A DNA stretch of 54,226 nt from Rhodocyclaceae bacterium. Lineage in GTDB: Bacteria; Pseudomonadota; Gammaproteobacteria; Burkholderiales; Rhodocyclaceae. The DNA lies in the NCBI GenBank assembly GCA_013426785.1, contig JACDZI010000012.1, positions 1-54,226 of the forward strand, read 5' to 3'. Shown here piece after piece: positions 41,404 to 50,134 of this stretch (within the stretch, counting starts at the first letter, position 1; every line of letters starts with the position of its first letter). The notes under the pieces were generated by a model. That model was given only the letters and a program-made list of their open reading frames with translations, searched no databases and was not told the origin of the DNA. The translations under genes were made by a program, and so were the position numbers.

Positions 41404-42434
41404 GATGGCTGGCGCTGCTCCTGCTGGCTTTCCTTGCCGCCTGCGGCAAGCCCGCACCCGTCGGCCAGGAAGCCTACGTGTTTGGCACACGCGTCGAAGT
41501 CCTCGTCTGGGGCGCGCCCGAAGCCAGGGCGCATGCTGCGATGGGCGCAGTCCTGCGCGAATTCGACCGCCTGCACCGGACCTACCACGCCTGGCAGCCC
41601 TCGGAACTGACGGCCCTGAACGAGGCCATCGCCGCCGGCCGGCCGCACGAAGTCTCCGAGGAGCTTGCCGGGTTGATTGCCAGCGCGCAGGAACTGTCGG
41701 CTCAGGGCGAACACCTGTTCGATCCCGGCATTGGCCGGCTGATTGCCCTGTGGGGCTTCCAGGCGGACGAGTTCAAGGCGGTACTGCCCGATCCGGGCGA
41801 ACTCGCCAGGCTCGCCGCCGCAAAACCCTCGATTGCGAAACTCAAGCTGGAGAATCGCCGTGTTGCCAGCGCCGACTTTTCAGTGGCGCTCGATTTCGGC
41901 GGCTACCTGAAGGGCGTTGCGCTCGATCGCGCGGCAGCCATCCTCAAAACGCACGGTATCGCCAACGCGCTGATCAACATCGGCGGTAACGTGCTGGCCA
42001 TCGGCAGCAAAGGCGAAACGCCCTGGCGCGTCGGCATCCAGCATCCGCGCGCGGCCCAGTCAGGCGGAGTGCCGCTGGCCACTCTGGAATTGCGCGATGG
42101 CGAGGCGATCGGCACCTCTGGCGACTACCAGCGCTTTTTCGAGCTGGACGGCCGGCGCTACTGCCACCTGATCGACCCGCGCAGTAGCGCGCCGGCCACC
42201 GGCACCCAGGCCCTCACCGTGCTGATCCCGCCGGGCCCCGCTGCGGGCATGGGTTCGGATGTGCTGTCGAAGCCGCTGTTCGTCGCCGGTGAGGACTGGC
42301 CGCGCCTCGCCCGCAAGCTCGACGTCGCCCAGGTGCTGCGCGTCACCGCGGACGGCAGCCTGTCGGCCACCGCAGCCATGAAGGCGCGGCTGAAGTTCGA
42401 GGCCGGGAATCGGGACATTCGCGTTGCGGACTAA
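41400..42434 (+). CDS. apbE: FAD:protein FMN transferase (lipoprotein)
   Basis: A 344-residue ApbE protein. The N-terminus MRWLALLLLAFLAACGKP is a lipoprotein signal with lipobox LAAC. The core has LDFGGYLKGVALDRAA, ALINIGGNVLAIG, GTSGDYQRFFELDGRRYCHLIDP and the acidic metal-binding residues of the family. ApbE attaches FMN to periplasmic or membrane flavoproteins such as RnfG/NqrC. The target is not in the window. A degenerate dispersed element encodes RRVASADF at residues about 153-160, just ahead of LDFGGYLKG. Confidence 0.92.
   Translation: MRWLALLLLAFLAACGKPAPVGQEAYVFGTRVEVLVWGAPEARAHAAMGAVLREFDRLHRTYHAWQPSELTALNEAIAAGRPHEVSEELAGLIASAQELSAQGEHLFDPGIGRLIALWGFQADEFKAVLPDPGELARLAAAKPSIAKLKLENRRVASADFSVALDFGGYLKGVALDRAAAILKTHGIANALINIGGNVLAIGSKGETPWRVGIQHPRAAQSGGVPLATLELRDGEAIGTSGDYQRFFELDGRRYCHLIDPRSSAPATGTQALTVLIPPGPAAGMGSDVLSKPLFVAGEDWPRLARKLDVAQVLRVTADGSLSATAAMKARLKFEAGNRDIRVAD
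41857..41880 (-). repeat. Dispersed element, 3 mismatches, inside apbE
   Basis: The reverse complement is AAAA plus GTCGGCGCTGGCAACACGGC. The gene reads VASADF where ApbE proteins have a variable strand before LDFGG. Confidence 0.6.
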
Positions 42435-42448
42435 CTGAACGGGCTGTC

Positions 42449-43054
42449 TCAATCGCGGCCTCGATCGGGTGCGATAACATTCACTCCGCGCCGGTTCAGA
42501 CCTTGAACCGGGCGACCGTCCCGACGTTCTAGGCAATCAGCGTGTTTGCCGCCGCCGCTGACGACCAGCAGGATGATGCCCAGCAGGATATTCCGGCCTA
42601 ACAAATAGCGCTCCTTGCCATCGGCGACCTGATGGCCCAAATGCTCCATTTCTTCTTTTTCGATCTTGCCAACCAGCGCCTTCATGCCCTGCGCGGTGGC
42701 ACGATCCATGCCCTTGACCGCCTGCTCGCCATCGACACGAAAATTGTCTGACGTGCTTTTCAGCAACTGCTGGACCTTCGTCTCTTCCTCGCCGAATTGC
42801 TTGAGATATTTGTGGAAATCTTCCTGACGGTTGCCGCGGATCAGGATGTTCTTCCACTGCTGCGCCTGGGCCTTGAAGGCGCCATAGGCCGATTTAAGGT
42901 TAACGACAACACGCAGGTCGCCACCCACCTCCGCCAGATCGTCGGGGACATGGCCGTTGAAACTGGACAGTTGATAGAGCCCGATGCCACCCATCGGCAG
43001 CATCGCGAACATTTCGCCGATGGCGAACAGGTACAAGCGGCGGGCAATTGTCAT
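42449..43054 (-). pseudogene. Truncated methyl-accepting chemotaxis receptor remnant
   Basis: The first about 170 residues look like the sensor half of a four-helix-bundle chemoreceptor: TM1 near residues 8-28, a helical periplasmic segment (VNLKSAYGAFKAQAQQWKNILIRGNRQEDFHKYLKQF), then TM2 (LLGRNILLGIILLVVSG). The expected HAMP and signalling domains are absent. After TM2 the frame continues into about 30 unrelated residues and stops, consistent with a deletion or frameshift. It could at most insert in the membrane. It lies between apbE and the amidotransferase gene, convergent with apbE. Confidence 0.72.
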
Positions 43055-43065
43055 TTCAGTCGCCG

Positions 43066-44871
43066 TTACGATGTTTGGCCATTATTCCCTGATGACAGCA
43101 AAGAATCGATGTTGCGCTGCAGCCATAATTCAAGCAGTGCCAGGTGCCACAGCTTGCTGCCCTGGATGCGCGTCAAATGCTGTTCGGGTTCTGCCAGCAG
43201 CTTCTCGACGTATTCGCGCCGGTAGAGGCCGCGCTGGCGGCAGGCGGGCGCATCGAGAATGCCGCGCATGAAATCGAGGAACTCGCCGCGCACGAACTTG
43301 AGCGCCGGCATGGGGAAATAGCCTTTCGGCCGGTCGATCACCAAAGCGGGCAGCAGTCCGCGCGAGATGGTTTTGAGGACGTGTTTGCCGCCCGAGCCCA
43401 GCTTCAGTTCTGGCGGCAGCTGTGCGGCCAGTTCGACGAGGTGGTGGTCGAGGAAGGGCACGCGCGCCTCCAGCCCCCAGGCCATGGTCATGCTATCGAC
43501 GCGCTTGACCGGGTCGTCGGTGATCAGCAGGGTCGCCTCGGCGCGCAAGAGTTGGTCGATGAATTCATCGGCGTAGGGTTCGGCGAGTTTAGCCGCCAGC
43601 AATTCGCCGGTCACGTCGCCTACCTGAAAAGTCGGCGCCGCCAGGACGGCAAATTCGTCATGGTCGCGGTCGAAATAATGGCGACGCAGGCGATCGACAT
43701 AGGGGCCACCATCCTTACCCTCGGTAGTCATCTTCGCGTGCCAGGAATAGCCGGCGAACACCTCGTCGGCCCCTTGCCCGCTCTGCACCACCTTCACGGT
43801 CTTGCTGACCTGCTCGGACAGCAGGTAGAACGAGACAACATCCTGGCTGACCATCGGCTCGGCCATGCAGTCGATCGCCTCGGGCAGGCGGCGCAGTACC
43901 TCGGCGTTGGGGATGGCGATCTGGTGGTGGCGCGTGCCGAAATGTTCCGCCACGGCGGACGAGTACTCGAACTCGTTGCCGCGCTCCTCCGGATGATCCT
44001 CGAAGCCAATGGAAAAAGTCAGCAGGTCGGGCACGCCCTGTTCGGCCAGCAGCGCCACCAGCAGCGAGGAATCCAGCCCACCAGACAGCAGCACGCCCAC
44101 CTTGACGTCGGCGATCTCCAGCCGTTTCTTCACCGCCAGGCGCAGGGCGGCATGGATCGCCTCGGTCCATTCGCCTTCGCTCTTCGGCAATGCTGGGCGC
44201 TGCGCCTTGAGCGACCAGTAGCGGCGGGAAGTCGTCCTGCCAGTGGCATCGAGTGACAACGTCGTGCCCTGCTCCAGCTTGCGGATGCCCTTGAGGATCG
44301 TGTGCGGCGGCGGCACGACGGAATGCAGCGTGAACTGGTGGTGCAGCGCCACCGGATCGATGGATGTTTCCACGTCGCCCGCCGCCAGCAGCGCCTGGGT
44401 GGTCGAGGCGAAGCGGAAGAACTTGTCGGTGCGCGCGACGTAAAGCGGCTTGATGCCGAGCCGGTCGCGCGCGAGAAACAGTTTGCCACCATCCCACAGC
44501 GCGAAGGCGAACATGCCGTTCAGGCGTTCGACGCAGGCCTCGCCCCATTCGGCATAGGCGCGCAGGATGACCTCGGTGTCACCGTCGGAGAAGAAGACGT
44601 GGCCGCGCCCGATCAGTTCATGGCGCAATTCCGGGTAGTTGTAGATGGTGCCGTTGAACACCAGCGCCAAGCCAGCCGCGACCATCGGCTGGCGCGAACG
44701 CTCGGAGAGGTCGATGATCGCCAACCGGCGATGGCCGAATGCCACGGGGCCGTCGGTCCAGAAACCCTCGCCGTCTGGCCCGCGCCGCGCCAGTGTTGCG
44801 CTCATGCGCGCGACGACCCCCGGCTCCGACCGCTGGCCATCGAAGCGTAGTTCGCCGGCTATGCCGCACAT
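43066..44871 (-). CDS. Asparagine-synthase-type amidotransferase, likely N-acetylglutaminylglutamine amidotransferase group
   Basis: A 601-residue protein. N-terminal glutaminase domain with catalytic Cys2 (MCGIAGELRF), RRGPDGEG and FNGTIYNY; C-terminal synthase domain with the PP-loop VGVLLSGGLDSS and VQSGQGADEVFAGY. The segment TLHSVVPPPHTILKGIRKLEQGT matches, from memory, the group that amidates an N-acetylglutaminylglutamine osmolyte. That group is usually encoded beside its synthetase, which is absent here, so plain asparagine synthase remains possible. A degenerate dispersed element encodes LAAPTF near residues 408-415. Confidence 0.85.
   Translation of the reverse strand: MCGIAGELRFDGQRSEPGVVARMSATLARRGPDGEGFWTDGPVAFGHRRLAIIDLSERSRQPMVAAGLALVFNGTIYNYPELRHELIGRGHVFFSDGDTEVILRAYAEWGEACVERLNGMFAFALWDGGKLFLARDRLGIKPLYVARTDKFFRFASTTQALLAAGDVETSIDPVALHHQFTLHSVVPPPHTILKGIRKLEQGTTLSLDATGRTTSRRYWSLKAQRPALPKSEGEWTEAIHAALRLAVKKRLEIADVKVGVLLSGGLDSSLLVALLAEQGVPDLLTFSIGFEDHPEERGNEFEYSSAVAEHFGTRHHQIAIPNAEVLRRLPEAIDCMAEPMVSQDVVSFYLLSEQVSKTVKVVQSGQGADEVFAGYSWHAKMTTEGKDGGPYVDRLRRHYFDRDHDEFAVLAAPTFQVGDVTGELLAAKLAEPYADEFIDQLLRAEATLLITDDPVKRVDSMTMAWGLEARVPFLDHHLVELAAQLPPELKLGSGGKHVLKTISRGLLPALVIDRPKGYFPMPALKFVRGEFLDFMRGILDAPACRQRGLYRREYVEKLLAEPEQHLTRIQGSKLWHLALLELWLQRNIDSLLSSGNNGQTS
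43627..43650 (+). repeat. Dispersed element, 3 mismatches, inside the amidotransferase gene
   Basis: AAAA then GTCGGCGCCGCCAGGACGGC. On the gene strand it is read AVLAAPTF at residues about 408-415, in a variable region of the synthase domain. Confidence 0.6.
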
Positions 44872-44912
44872 GGAATTTGGTCCCCCTGGGTCATGGCTGG
44901 ATTATCCGGCAA

Positions 44913-44936
44913 AAAAGTCGGCGCTGGCGGGACGGC
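44913..44936 (+). repeat. Dispersed 24-bp element, exact copy between divergent genes
   Basis: An A-tract plus the exact core, in the 123-base gap between the amidotransferase (start 44871) and the periplasmic binding protein gene (start 44995). Confidence 0.92.
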
Positions 44937-44994
44937 GCAGCCGCAGGGGCGAGGCTAGAATCCTGCCATCACAACAAGACACAGGAAGATTACG

Positions 44995-46137
44995 ATGAAA
45001 CGTCGCATCCTGCTTGGTCTGGCGCTGGCCTGCCTGAATACCGCTGCATTCGCCGACCTCAACGTCGGCGTCACCCTGTCCGCCACCGGGCCGGCCGCCT
45101 CGCTCGGCATCCCCGAGAAGAACACCTTCGCCTTCCTGCCGACCACCATCGCCGGCCAGAAGGTCAACTACATCATCCTCGACGATGCCTCGGACACCAC
45201 CACCGCCGTCAAGAACGCGCGCAAGCTGATTACCGAGCACAAGGTCGATGTGATCGTCGGCTCGACCACGACGCCCAACTCGCTGGCGATGGTGGACGTA
45301 GTGGCCGAGGCCGAGACGCCGATGATCTCGATGGCCTCGTCGGCGCGCATCGTCGAACCGATCGATGCCAAGCGTCACTGGGTGTTCAAGAACGCCCAGA
45401 GCGACACCCACATGGCGACGGCGCTGGTCGAGCACATGAACAATGCCGGCATCAAAAAGCTGGCCTTCATCGGCTTTGCCGATGCCTACGGAGAAGGTTG
45501 GTGGAACGAGATTGGCAAGCTGGCCGAGGTACGCAAAATCGAGCTGGTCGCCAGCGAACGCTTCAACCGCACCGACACCTCGGTGACCGGCCAGGTGCTC
45601 AAGATCATTGCCGCCAAACCCGATGCCGTGATGATCGCCGGCGCTGGCACCCCCGCCGCGCTGCCGCAGAAGGTGCTACGCGAGAAAGGCTACAAGGGCG
45701 CGATCTACCAGACTCACGGCGTCGCCAACAGCGACTTCCTGCGCGTCGGCGGCAAGGATGTCGAGGGCACGCTGTTGCCGGCCGGACCGGTGCTGGTGGC
45801 CATGCAGCTGCCCGACTCGAACCCGGTGAAGAAAGTCGCGGTCGATTACGTCGCGCGCTACGAAACCGCGCACGGCAAGGGCAGCGCCACGACTTTTGGC
45901 GCCCATTCCTGGGATGCCGGCATCCTGCTGACAACCACGGTGCCGCAGGCGTTGAAGAAGGGCCAGCCGGGCTCGAAGGAATTCCGCGCCGCCCTGCGCG
46001 ACGCCCTCGAAGCCGTACACGATGTCGCCGGTGCTCACGGTATTTACAACATGAGCGCGCAGGATCACGTCGGCCTCGACCAGCGCTCGCGCGTGATGGT
46101 GCGGATCGAGAACGGCGCCTGGAAACTGGAAAAGTAG
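44995..46137 (+). CDS. Periplasmic binding protein, branched-chain amino acid/urea ABC type (orphan)
   Basis: A 380-residue protein. Signal peptide of about 20 residues ending AAFA, then the LivJ-like fold: NVGVTLSATGPAASLGIPEKN, VDVIVGSTTTPNSLAMVDVV, IKKLAFIGFADAYGEGWWNE, PDAVMIAGAGTPAALPQ. It binds an amino acid-like or aromatic ligand in the periplasm. No permease or ATPase genes adjoin it, so it must share a transporter encoded elsewhere. The 3' end meets the convergent oxidoreductase gene with one base between stops. Confidence 0.9.
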   Translation: MKRRILLGLALACLNTAAFADLNVGVTLSATGPAASLGIPEKNTFAFLPTTIAGQKVNYIILDDASDTTTAVKNARKLITEHKVDVIVGSTTTPNSLAMVDVVAEAETPMISMASSARIVEPIDAKRHWVFKNAQSDTHMATALVEHMNNAGIKKLAFIGFADAYGEGWWNEIGKLAEVRKIELVASERFNRTDTSVTGQVLKIIAAKPDAVMIAGAGTPAALPQKVLREKGYKGAIYQTHGVANSDFLRVGGKDVEGTLLPAGPVLVAMQLPDSNPVKKVAVDYVARYETAHGKGSATTFGAHSWDAGILLTTTVPQALKKGQPGSKEFRAALRDALEAVHDVAGAHGIYNMSAQDHVGLDQRSRVMVRIENGAWKLEK

Positions 46138-46138
46138 G

Positions 46139-49100
46139 CTAGAGCAGCACGCGCTCGATGCCGCCGTTGTTGGCGGCAGCGACATACCGGCCCAGCCAGT
46201 CCGCACCGAGGATCTGGCGCGCCAGCTCGACCACGATGTAATCGGCCTCGATCGGGGCGTCTTCGCGATAGCGCGACAGGCCCTGCAGGCAGCTCGGGCA
46301 GCTGGTGAGGATTTTCGTCGCCGCGCTGTCAGCGCCGAGTTTTTCGACGCCGGCGACAATCTCCTGTTGCTTGCGGAAACGTACCTGCGTCGATACGTCG
46401 GGGCGTGTCACCGCCAGCGTGCCAGATTCGCCACAGCAGCGGTCGGACAGCAGCACGTCCTTGCCCAGCAGCGTCTTCGCCACCTTGAGCGGGTTGTGAG
46501 CCTTCATCGGCGTGTGGCAGGGGTCGTGGTAGAGGTACTGGCTACCCTGCAAGCCATCCAGCTTGACGCCTTTCTCCAGCAGGTATTCGTGGATGTCGAG
46601 CAGCCGGCAGCCGGGGAAGATGCGCTCGAATTCGTAAAATTGCAGCTGGTCGATGCAAGTGCCGCAGCTGACCAGCACGGTGCGGATGTCGAGGTAGTTG
46701 AGCGTGTTGGCGACACGATGGAACAGCACGCGGTTCTGCGTGGTGATGGCATGGCCCCTGTCCTCGTCGCCGCCGGCCCGTTGCGGATAGCCGCAGCACA
46801 GGTAGCCGGGCGGCAGCACGGTGGTGGCGCCGACATGCCACAGCATCGCCTGCGTCGCCAGACCGACCTGCGAGAACAGCCGCTCGGAACCGCAGCCGGG
46901 GAAATAGAACACGGCATCCATGTCTTCCATCGCCCCATTGGCCCGCAGCGGGTTGCGGATCACCGGAATCATCGCGGCGTCCTCGACATCCAGCAACGCC
47001 CGCGCGGTGCGCGCCGGCACGCCCGCCGGCAACGGCTTGTTGAGGAAGTGGATCACCTGCGTCTTGAGTTCCGGCTGGCCCAGCGAGGCGGGCGGATGCT
47101 TGACCGTTTCCTGCGTCAGGCCGAACGACTGGGCCAGTCCGTGGCCGAAGCGCTGGGCGCGGTAGCCCCAGTCGATCATGCCGGTCTTGAGGGCGCGGAC
47201 CCTGCCCGGATCGGTGGCGTTGAGGAACGCCATCGCCAGCCGTGTCGCCGGCGCCGACTTTTTCTTGCCGGTCTTGCGCAGGAAGTTGCGCATGGCGATC
47301 GACACGTCACCGAAGTCGATGTCCACCGGGCAGGGCTTGATGCACTTGTGGCAGACCGTGCAGTGGTCGGCGACGTCCGAGAATTCCGCGAAGTGCTTGA
47401 GCGAGATGCCGCGCCGCGTCTGCTCCTCGTAGAGGAAGGCCTCGACCAGCAGGCCGACGCCGAGGATCTTGTTGCGCGGCGAGTAGAGCAGGTTGGCGGG
47501 CGGCACGTGGGTCGAGCACACCGGCTTGCACTTGCCGCAGCGCAGGCAGTCCTTGACCATGTCGGACAACGTGCCGATATCCGACTGCTCCATGATCAGC
47601 GATTCGACGCCGAGCAGGGCGAACGAGGGCGTGTAGGCATTGCGCAGGTCGCCAGGTAAGTCAGGGAGGGCCATCAGCTTGCCCTTGTTGAAGCGACCCT
47701 CGGGGTCGATCTTGCGCTTGTAGTCGCGGAAGGGCGCGATCTCGGCGTCGCTAAGGAATTCCAGCTTGGTGATGCCGATGCCGTGCTCGCCGGAAATCAC
47801 GCCGCCGAGGCGCTTGGCCAACGCCATGATGCGCTCGACGGTATGGTAGGCCGTCTGCAGCATCGCGTAGTTGTCGGAGTTGACCGGGATGTTGGTATGC
47901 ACGTTGCCGTCGCCGGCGTGCATGTGCAGCGCGATGAAGACGCGGCCCTTCAGCACTTCCTGATGGATGGCCAGGATGCGTTCGAGGATCGACCCATAGG
48001 CGACGCCGGCGAAAATCTCCTTGAGTAGCGGCTTGAGTTCGGTTTTCCAGGAGACGCGCAGCGAATAGTCCTGCAACGCCGGGAAGTGCCGGTCGAGGTT
48101 ATCCAGCAATCCCTGCCAGCGCGCGCGCACTTCGGCCACGGTCGCCAGCGCCTGGTCGCGGCGGTCGCCGATCAGTTCGCCCTTGTCCAGCCCCGTATCC
48201 CCCAGGTGCAGGGGCAGGTCGCCGCCGAGGAAATCGGCCAGCGCGTCACACAGGGCCAGCTTGTTGCGGATCGACAGTTCGATGTTGAGCCGCTCGATGC
48301 CGTCGCAGTAGTCGCCCATGCGCGGCAGGGGAATCACCACGTCCTCGTTCACCTTGAAGGCGTTGGTATGGCGCGAGATCGCCGCCGTGCGGGCGCGGTC
48401 GAGCCAGAAACGCTTGCGCGCCTCGGCGCTGACGGCGATGAAACCCTCGCCGCCGCGCGCGTTGGCCATGCGCACCACGTCGGCGGTGGCGCGCATCACG
48501 GCGGTTTCGTTTTCGCCGACGATGTCCCCGATCAGCACCATCTTCGGCCGGCCCGCATTTTTCCCTGTTCGCTTGGCTTTGATCGCATAGCCGACCGCCC
48601 GCACGTAGCGCTCGTCGAGGTGTTCGAGGCCGGCCAATTGGACTCCGGCCGCCAGCCCGGCACCGCCGGGCTTGAAGTAGTCGGTAATCTCGACGATGCT
48701 CGGCACCGCATCGCGCACCTGGCCGAAAAACTCAAGGCAGACGGTGCGCGTCACCGGCGGCATCTTGTGCAAGATCCACACCGCCGAGGTGATGATGCCG
48801 TCGCAGCCTTCCTTCTGCACGCCGGGCAGGCCGGCGAGGAACTTGTCAGTGACGTCCTTGCCCAGCCCGGCCTTGCGGAAGGTCCGGCCGGGAATCGACA
48901 GGAATTCCTCACCTTCGACCTGGCCGTCATCCGTGAGGTGCTTGAGGCGGAAGGTGGCGGTTTCCTGTTCGTGGATCTTGCCCAGGTTATGGCCAATCCT
49001 CTCGACTTCGAGCCACTTGCCCGCGGTATCGACCATTTTCCACGAGGCGAGGTTGTCGAGCGCCGTGCCCCACAGCACGGCCTTTTTGCCGCCGGCATTC

Positions 49101-49933
49101 ATGGCGATGTTGCCGCCGATGCAGGAAGCGTCGGCCGAGGTCGGGTCGCAGGCAAACACGCGGCCGGCCTCCTCGGCGCGCTCCATGACGCGGCGCGTCA
49201 CCACCCCGGCGCCGGTCCGGATGATTGTGTAGGGGGTATTCACGCCCGGCAGATGGGTCTCCGTCGCCGGACCCATCTCGAGCAGCTTTTCGGTATTGAT
49301 CACCACCGAGCGCGGCGAGAGCGGTACGGCGCCGCCGGTATAGCCGGTGCCGCCGCCGCGCGGAATGATGGTGAGGCTCAGCTCGATGCAGCCGCGCACC
49401 AGCGGCGCAATCTCTTCTTCCGTATCCGGCACGAGCACGACGAAGGGATATTCGACGCGCCAGTCGGTCGCGTCGGTGACGTGGGCGACGCGCGACAGGC
49501 CGTCGAAGCAGACGTTGTCCCGGCGGGTATGGCGGGCCAGCCGCTGTTGCACCTGCCGGCGCAGGCTGTGCGTATCGGCGAACCATTGCTCGAATTCGGC
49601 CACGGCCCGCTGCGCCGCCGCCAGCAGTTGCGCCACCGCCGGGTTGCCGCTGCGCCGCTTCTCGATCTCGGCCAGGCGGTGCTTGAGCGCCCCGACCAGC
49701 GCCTGGCGGCGCTCCGGGCTGGCGAGCAGGTCGTCCTCCAGATAGGGGTTGCGGCGCACCACCCAGATGTCGCCCAGCACCTCGTAGAGCATGCGCGCCG
49801 AGCGGCCGGTGACACGCTGGCTGCGCAGGGTATCGAGCACCGCCCACATCTCTTCGCCCAGCAGGCGAATGACGATCTCGCGATCGGAAAACGAGGTGGT
49901 GTTGTAGGGGATTTCCCGGAGGCGGGCGGTCAT
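46139..49933 (-). CDS. Giant FAD-linked oxidoreductase with Fe-S and CCG domains
   Basis: A 1264-residue fusion. The order is a DUF3683-like N-terminal region (residues 1 to about 150), a PCMH-type FAD-binding domain ([34 protein letters not shown]), an FAD-oxidase C-terminal domain ([22 protein letters not shown]), two 4Fe-4S motifs ([11 protein letters not shown] and [13 protein letters not shown]), then two CCG heterodisulfide-reductase-like repeats ([12 protein letters not shown] with CCGYPQ; DPCHTP with CCGESGT). The whole resembles D-lactate or glycolate dehydrogenases fused into one chain. The electron donor is not certain. A degenerate dispersed element encodes KKSAPATR near residues 891-898. 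Confidence 0.9.
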   Translation of the reverse strand: MTARLREIPYNTTSFSDREIVIRLLGEEMWAVLDTLRSQRVTGRSARMLYEVLGDIWVVRRNPYLEDDLLASPERRQALVGALKHRLAEIEKRRSGNPAVAQLLAAAQRAVAEFEQWFADTHSLRRQVQQRLARHTRRDNVCFDGLSRVAHVTDATDWRVEYPFVVLVPDTEEEIAPLVRGCIELSLTIIPRGGGTGYTGGAVPLSPRSVVINTEKLLEMGPATETHLPGVNTPYTIIRTGAGVVTRRVMERAEEAGRVFACDPTSADASCIGGNIAMNAGGKKAVLWGTALDNLASWKMVDTAGKWLEVERIGHNLGKIHEQETATFRLKHLTDDGQVEGEEFLSIPGRTFRKAGLGKDVTDKFLAGLPGVQKEGCDGIITSAVWILHKMPPVTRTVCLEFFGQVRDAVPSIVEITDYFKPGGAGLAAGVQLAGLEHLDERYVRAVGYAIKAKRTGKNAGRPKMVLIGDIVGENETAVMRATADVVRMANARGGEGFIAVSAEARKRFWLDRARTAAISRHTNAFKVNEDVVIPLPRMGDYCDGIERLNIELSIRNKLALCDALADFLGGDLPLHLGDTGLDKGELIGDRRDQALATVAEVRARWQGLLDNLDRHFPALQDYSLRVSWKTELKPLLKEIFAGVAYGSILERILAIHQEVLKGRVFIALHMHAGDGNVHTNIPVNSDNYAMLQTAYHTVERIMALAKRLGGVISGEHGIGITKLEFLSDAEIAPFRDYKRKIDPEGRFNKGKLMALPDLPGDLRNAYTPSFALLGVESLIMEQSDIGTLSDMVKDCLRCGKCKPVCSTHVPPANLLYSPRNKILGVGLLVEAFLYEEQTRRGISLKHFAEFSDVADHCTVCHKCIKPCPVDIDFGDVSIAMRNFLRKTGKKKSAPATRLAMAFLNATDPGRVRALKTGMIDWGYRAQRFGHGLAQSFGLTQETVKHPPASLGQPELKTQVIHFLNKPLPAGVPARTARALLDVEDAAMIPVIRNPLRANGAMEDMDAVFYFPGCGSERLFSQVGLATQAMLWHVGATTVLPPGYLCCGYPQRAGGDEDRGHAITTQNRVLFHRVANTLNYLDIRTVLVSCGTCIDQLQFYEFERIFPGCRLLDIHEYLLEKGVKLDGLQGSQYLYHDPCHTPMKAHNPLKVAKTLLGKDVLLSDRCCGESGTLAVTRPDVSTQVRFRKQQEIVAGVEKLGADSAATKILTSCPSCLQGLSRYREDAPIEADYIVVELARQILGADWLGRYVAAANNGGIERVLL
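47239..47262 (-). repeat. Dispersed element, 3 mismatches, inside the oxidoreductase gene
   Basis: The reverse complement is AAAA plus GTCGGCGCCGGCGACACGGC, read as KSAPATR between the Fe-S domain and the CCG part. Confidence 0.6.
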
Positions 49934-50033
49934 GGGTCTGGAAATGCTGCGGGGCAGCGAATTTTAACCGATCAGGCCGGGACAAAAAAACCGGCCAGAA
50001 GCGGGCAGTGCCGTCACCCGTGCGACCAACTAC

Positions 50034-50057
50034 GCCGTCCCGCCAGCGCCGATTTTT
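50034..50057 (-). repeat. Dispersed element, 1 mismatch, upstream of cas3
   Basis: The reverse complement is an A-tract plus ATCGGCGCTGGCGGGACGGC, in the 201-base gap between the oxidoreductase (start 49933) and cas3 (start 50135). No convincing promoter was seen in that gap. Confidence 0.85.
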
Positions 50058-50134
50058 TTCGAAAAAAACGTACAGCAGGCGCGTCTGGTGAGCCACCAGG
50101 GCCTTAGCATGGCACTATTGTTATCGGGGGGCAG

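Noticed and set aside
45636-45660. GCCGGCGCTGGCACC in the binding-protein gene as another copy of the element
   Set aside because: Too few matching bases and no A-tract; it encodes an ordinary AGAGTP segment of the protein.
48086-50107. A 673-codon antisense frame over the oxidoreductase
   Set aside because: It is a shadow of the FAD-linked oxidoreductase; its end even reads through the dispersed element.
50030-50134. CRISPR array or leader next to cas3
   Set aside because: No tandem repeats are present; an array would be expected beyond cas2, outside the window.
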